This document shows, piece after piece, positions 60,888 to 64,000 of a stretch of DNA of 64,000 nucleotides (positions are counted from its first letter, which is position 1; every line of letters begins with the position of its first letter). Where the stretch lies: NCBI GenBank assembly GCA_029531795.1, contig JAPEIS010000012.1, positions 434,001 to 498,000 on the forward strand, read 5' to 3'. The notes beneath the pieces are model-generated. The model ran no database searches. It had not been told where the DNA came from and saw only the letters and a program-made list of their open reading frames with translations. Position numbers and translations under genes: made by a program. This DNA comes from Sclerotinia nivalis. Its lineage: Eukaryota > Ascomycota > Leotiomycetes > Helotiales > Sclerotiniaceae.

Positions 60888-63084
60888 ATGATCGAAATGA
60901 GTAGGCGCAAACCAGTCGGCGGTTCAATCGATTATCAAGCACTCGATGATGTTACTTTCAATCCGGAGCCGCTGTCGACACCTCTGGTCGGCAACAAGAA
61001 AATACTCCTACCGTTATCCTCTCACAGGTCCTTGAGTGATGATGATGATGATGTCTCTTATAGTCAAAGGAAATCCGCGCAGATTTCAGTGCCTCGATCT
61101 GTTTCTTGGGGAATTCATTGGAAGAAACCGTCCTTCATTGGATTCATGTTTTTTTCTGGCCTTGTTCTTTCACTAGCTCATCACTTTTATTACATGTCAC
61201 TGAGCGGCAAAAGCACCGGCGATGAAACAAAACAAGCATGGCCCACGCGTATTGGCACGGGGTTTGCTTTTTTAATCACATCTTGTTTTAAAGCAACCAC
61301 AACGGCTGCTCTGGGGCAATATATTTGGAGAGTTGTCAAACGCCAACCATTGACGATTAGTACTGCTTTCCCCAAATTTTTGAAATCTTGAGACTAATAT
61401 TTGCACAACAGAAAACTTAGACCGTTTGTTCGCATTGTCGACGGATCCCATAGCTATGTTCAGTATCGAGCTTCTAAAAGGTGCAAAACTTGCTATCCTG
61501 TTAGGCGCCATTACCTGGTATGTACTAGCAAACCTACAATCTGACGCTTAAGAAGAACCATGGCTCATGAAATATAGGCTTTTGGGACTTGCTAGCGTCG
61601 CCCCTGCAGCAACTTTGACAATTGTCGCAAGGAACATCTCGGAAGAAGTGCGTTTGCCAGTTCTTGATTTTACCAAAGCCATTTGGAACAATTCTATGGA
61701 CGGCGAGTGGAACGCAGTTTTGGTCACAAACACCATCGCTATAAATACAGCCTCGAACATCGATGTGTTGGGATTATCTCGACAAGTCGCAGGATCGGAA
61801 TGGTCATATACTTTGCAATTTTATGGTCCTTCCATAAAATGCAACGAACCAAACAGCACACAGCAAGCCGTATTCGACAACATCACCAAGTATTATGAAC
61901 AAGAGAACATCTTTACTTACAGTGATCAAAATGATAACCGGACAAACACAACGTTTGATGTGGGCTCCAGCAAAATTGTTTACGCATCATGGAGCTCTTG
62001 GTATGCATCAGGCACACCAAATAACGTAGATCTTCCACGCCCGCTGGCAGAACAAGTTTCTCCATATCCTCAATTATGGATCCAAACTTCAACTTCGGAA
62101 CTGGTGTGTACTGCGGTTAACGCATCATTTAACATTGCCGTCTCATATGTGGATGGAGTCCAGTATGTTACTCAGCAAGATATTAAGATCATTGGAGATT
62201 ATGACATCTCGTATGTGAATATCGGTAGTATAGAAAGCGGGACTACTGTCACAGATTCAAATGGAGTAACAACCATGAGCGCAAGCGGTGCCACTGCAGA
62301 AGTATTGTGGAATGAATATGTTCCACATATGTACGCCCTTGGAGCTATACTTGGCGGAAATATTACATTGCAAGACATTACTCTTACCAACGATCAAAAT
62401 GTTCAGCAATATAGCCGATACGGAGCAACAAATGTTCTTGGAACGGGGTTAATGGCTTGCGAGGAAATTGCAAATACCCCATTCAAGAATGAAAGTTCAT
62501 ACCTTATCCCCGATCCTTTTTCAACGTTCAGTAACACCTTCACCTCCACTAATCAACCCTGGTTATGCCGAAATCGAACCTTGGCCCGTGGTATTGAAGA
62601 CCTAGCAAACAATATCACCATCAGTTATCTCAGTTCCCCGGATTTGACGAGTAACGGCAATCTGCAAAACATCGTCACCTCCAACACGAACAATTACTAT
62701 GTATACCACCCGCTCTGGCTTCTTATATCGTACGGTCTAGCTCTCTTATTTTCTTTTATAGCTGTAGTCGTCGGCGTCTATGCCATGCACTCAAATGGAG
62801 TGGTACATTCAAATTCCTTTTCGGCCATCGTCGCTACTACTCGAAACCCGGAATTGGACGAATGTCTCGGAAGGTCATCGCTGGGTGCAGACCCATTGCA
62901 AACGGATGCTGAAGACCGTAGGTTGAAGTTCGGTCCTATGCTAGATCGGACTAAAACGGGCGATTTGAAGGATATCAGTAGAGAATCCGGAGGTCAATGG
63001 CAGGTGGATGAGAAAATTCCTCATGTTGCATTTGGGCTGGAACAGAATGTTGGACAATTGAGGAAAGGAGAGCTTTACATTTGA
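60888..63084 (+). CDS. Large fungal multi-pass membrane glycoprotein, unknown function
   Basis: Three exons, join(60888..61359,61412..61517,61578..63084), 694 aa. The N-terminus is cytosolic and acidic (SLSDDDDDVSYS). TM1 lies in FIGFMFFSGLVLSLAHHFYY. A second segment is in RIGTGFAFLITSCFKATTTA. A third (LLKGAKLAILLGAITWLLGL) is made by joining exon 2 to exon 3. A long luminal region has many NxS/T sites (for example NNSM, NITK, NDNRTNTT). A final TM is in WLLISYGLALLFSFIAVVVG, followed by a polar cytoplasmic tail. Fungal genomes often call this family formylmethionine deformylase-like, a label I see no support for. Intron 1 has a weak GTACTG donor but keeps frame and removes a stop. The start could be 60897. 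Confidence 0.8.
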
Positions 63085-63385
63085 GAACAAGATCTGCTGT
63101 CAGCCCATTCATAATTCTGATACGATTACAAGCACATACAAAGTCATGTTATCTCTTATTTTTACTGGCTTTGCAATACTTGAATTCTCAGCTGTCTAGT
63201 GTAACTACAAAAAGGAAGGAACTTGACGACTGTTATTTTTTTTGGCTTCATCAATACCAAGTTCTCCTCGCCAGCCCGTCATACTGCGTACCTTGGGAAA
63301 TCTGGAGCGCGATTAACTATCAATTGCTTTAAACCGCAAGCACACGACGCGGTATCAGGGACTTATTTTACGGTTATTCCATCCA
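63085..63385. other. Short convergent intergenic gap
   Basis: This lies between the 3' ends of the membrane glycoprotein (+) and the dehydrogenase (-). It probably holds both 3' UTRs and terminators. No motif is evident. Confidence 0.5.
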
Positions 63386-64000
63386 TCATTCAAAATTCGT
63401 ACCCATGGCAATTACCCTAGTTGCATCTAAATCCCCCTGCAATTGTCCAATCTTGTCCTCCAAGGCAGTCACACAGTCTGGTCCCAACGGCATACGTAAA
63501 TAATCATGTCCATCCATGACAGCCTTGACAATTGCACGCGCAGCTTTATCAGGGTCTCCTTTCACAAAGTCTGGAATGGACATAATGTTTACCGTTCCCT
63601 TTACCATTTGCTCAACAGCAGTACCTTTGTATCCCTCGCTAAAACCATTACTGTCCTGATATTGAGCTGGTGTAATGATCCTGCTTGAGAATGGTGTTCG
63701 GAATGCCCCAGGTTCTACGATGAGGACTTTGATACCGAAGGTTTTGACCTCATGGGAGAGGGACTCATAGACTGCTTCGATGGCGAATTTACTAGCAGAA
63801 TATGATGATCGTGCTGGGCGGGCTATAAATCTTATCCGGTAAATGATCTCCCGTTAGCGGGAGTGCAAATGCAAATGCATGCGCAAAGATGAGAGCTAGA
63901 AACAACACAATGCATTAAAAAAATTCATACCCGGCGCCACTGCTTATGAGTACGATATTCCCGAAACGTTTTGCCCGCATGACTGGAAGACAGGCTCGGA
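63386..64000 (-). CDS. Short-chain dehydrogenase/reductase, 3' part (window edge)
   Basis: Exons seen are complement(join(63386..63822,63931..>64000)); the 5' end lies beyond the window. The catalytic motif YSASK occurs in ARSSYSASKFAIEAVYESL, and the preceding strand is NIVLISSGAG, with the catalytic Ser in ISS. The segment IKVLIVEPGAFRTPF is the typical SDR proline-glycine loop after the active site. The 108-bp intron (GTATGA to TTATAG) joins SSGA to ARPARSS in phase 1. It is a classical Rossmann-fold NAD(P)-dependent oxidoreductase; the substrate and cofactor preference cannot be read because the N-terminal glycine motif is outside. Confidence 0.88.

Overview
The window looks like nuclear DNA of a filamentous ascomycete. 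Genes are split by short introns of about 42-110 bp, with GTATGT/GTAAGT-type donors, CTGAC/CTAAC-type branch points and YAG acceptors. The gene content is fungal (fungal rhodopsin-domain receptor-like protein, DUF1996 secreted protein, TOM13/MIM1, SMYD-like SET protein), and the one LTR element carries strand-asymmetric transition differences of the kind fungal RIP leaves. A Leotiomycete of the Botrytis/Sclerotinia type is my best guess; that is inference, not shown by the sequence. All exon joins were worked out by hand from reading frame, splice sites and protein continuity.

Layout. 0.9-1.8 kb: C2H2 zinc-finger gene (-). 1.9-10.9 kb: gene desert. 10.9-13.9 kb: divergent pair, an AT-hook/U3 snoRNP-associated (UTP16-like) gene (-) and a mitochondrial Sel1/TPR gene (+). 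15.5-16.9 kb: MFS monocarboxylate-type transporter carrying two compensating frameshifts. 20.0-20.8 kb: SAM methyltransferase, also with two compensating frameshifts. 21.4-22.2 kb: GNAT acetyltransferase (-). 24.9-28.1 kb: divergent splicing pair, SF3A3 (-) and eIF4A-III/FAL1 (+). 28.1-31.9 kb: gene-poor stretch with many simple repeats. 31.9-33.8 kb: secreted DUF1996 protein. 34.1-36.1 kb: poly-G run, purine-rich minisatellite and a complete but tiny LTR retrotransposon. 37.5-40.1 kb: SET/MYND protein (-). 43.5-45.2 kb: aldehyde dehydrogenase (-). 46.0-47.7 kb: rhodopsin-domain membrane protein (-). 47.7-53.1 kb: second gene desert. 53.1-57.8 kb: OXA1 (-), MIM1/TOM13 (-) and, divergently, SHP1/p47 (+). 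60.9-63.1 kb: large fungal multi-pass glycoprotein. 63.4 kb to the end: 3' part of a short-chain dehydrogenase (-).

Functional grouping. Three neighbourhoods pair related housekeeping roles: SF3A3 with eIF4A-III (splicing and exon junction complex), OXA1 with MIM1 (insertion of helical proteins into the inner and outer mitochondrial membranes), and a ribosome-biogenesis gene with a mitochondrial repeat protein. Between them lie accessory genes and AT-rich, repeat-bearing DNA.

The most distinctive structure is at 35088-36074: a 977-bp element with two 121-bp LTRs, a perfect 5-bp target duplication, a polypurine tract, a plausible initiator-tRNA anticodon-arm primer site and no polymerase. It is best read as a non-autonomous, internally deleted Copia-type element on the minus strand. 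I found no CRISPR array, no rRNA and no tRNA gene that I could support.
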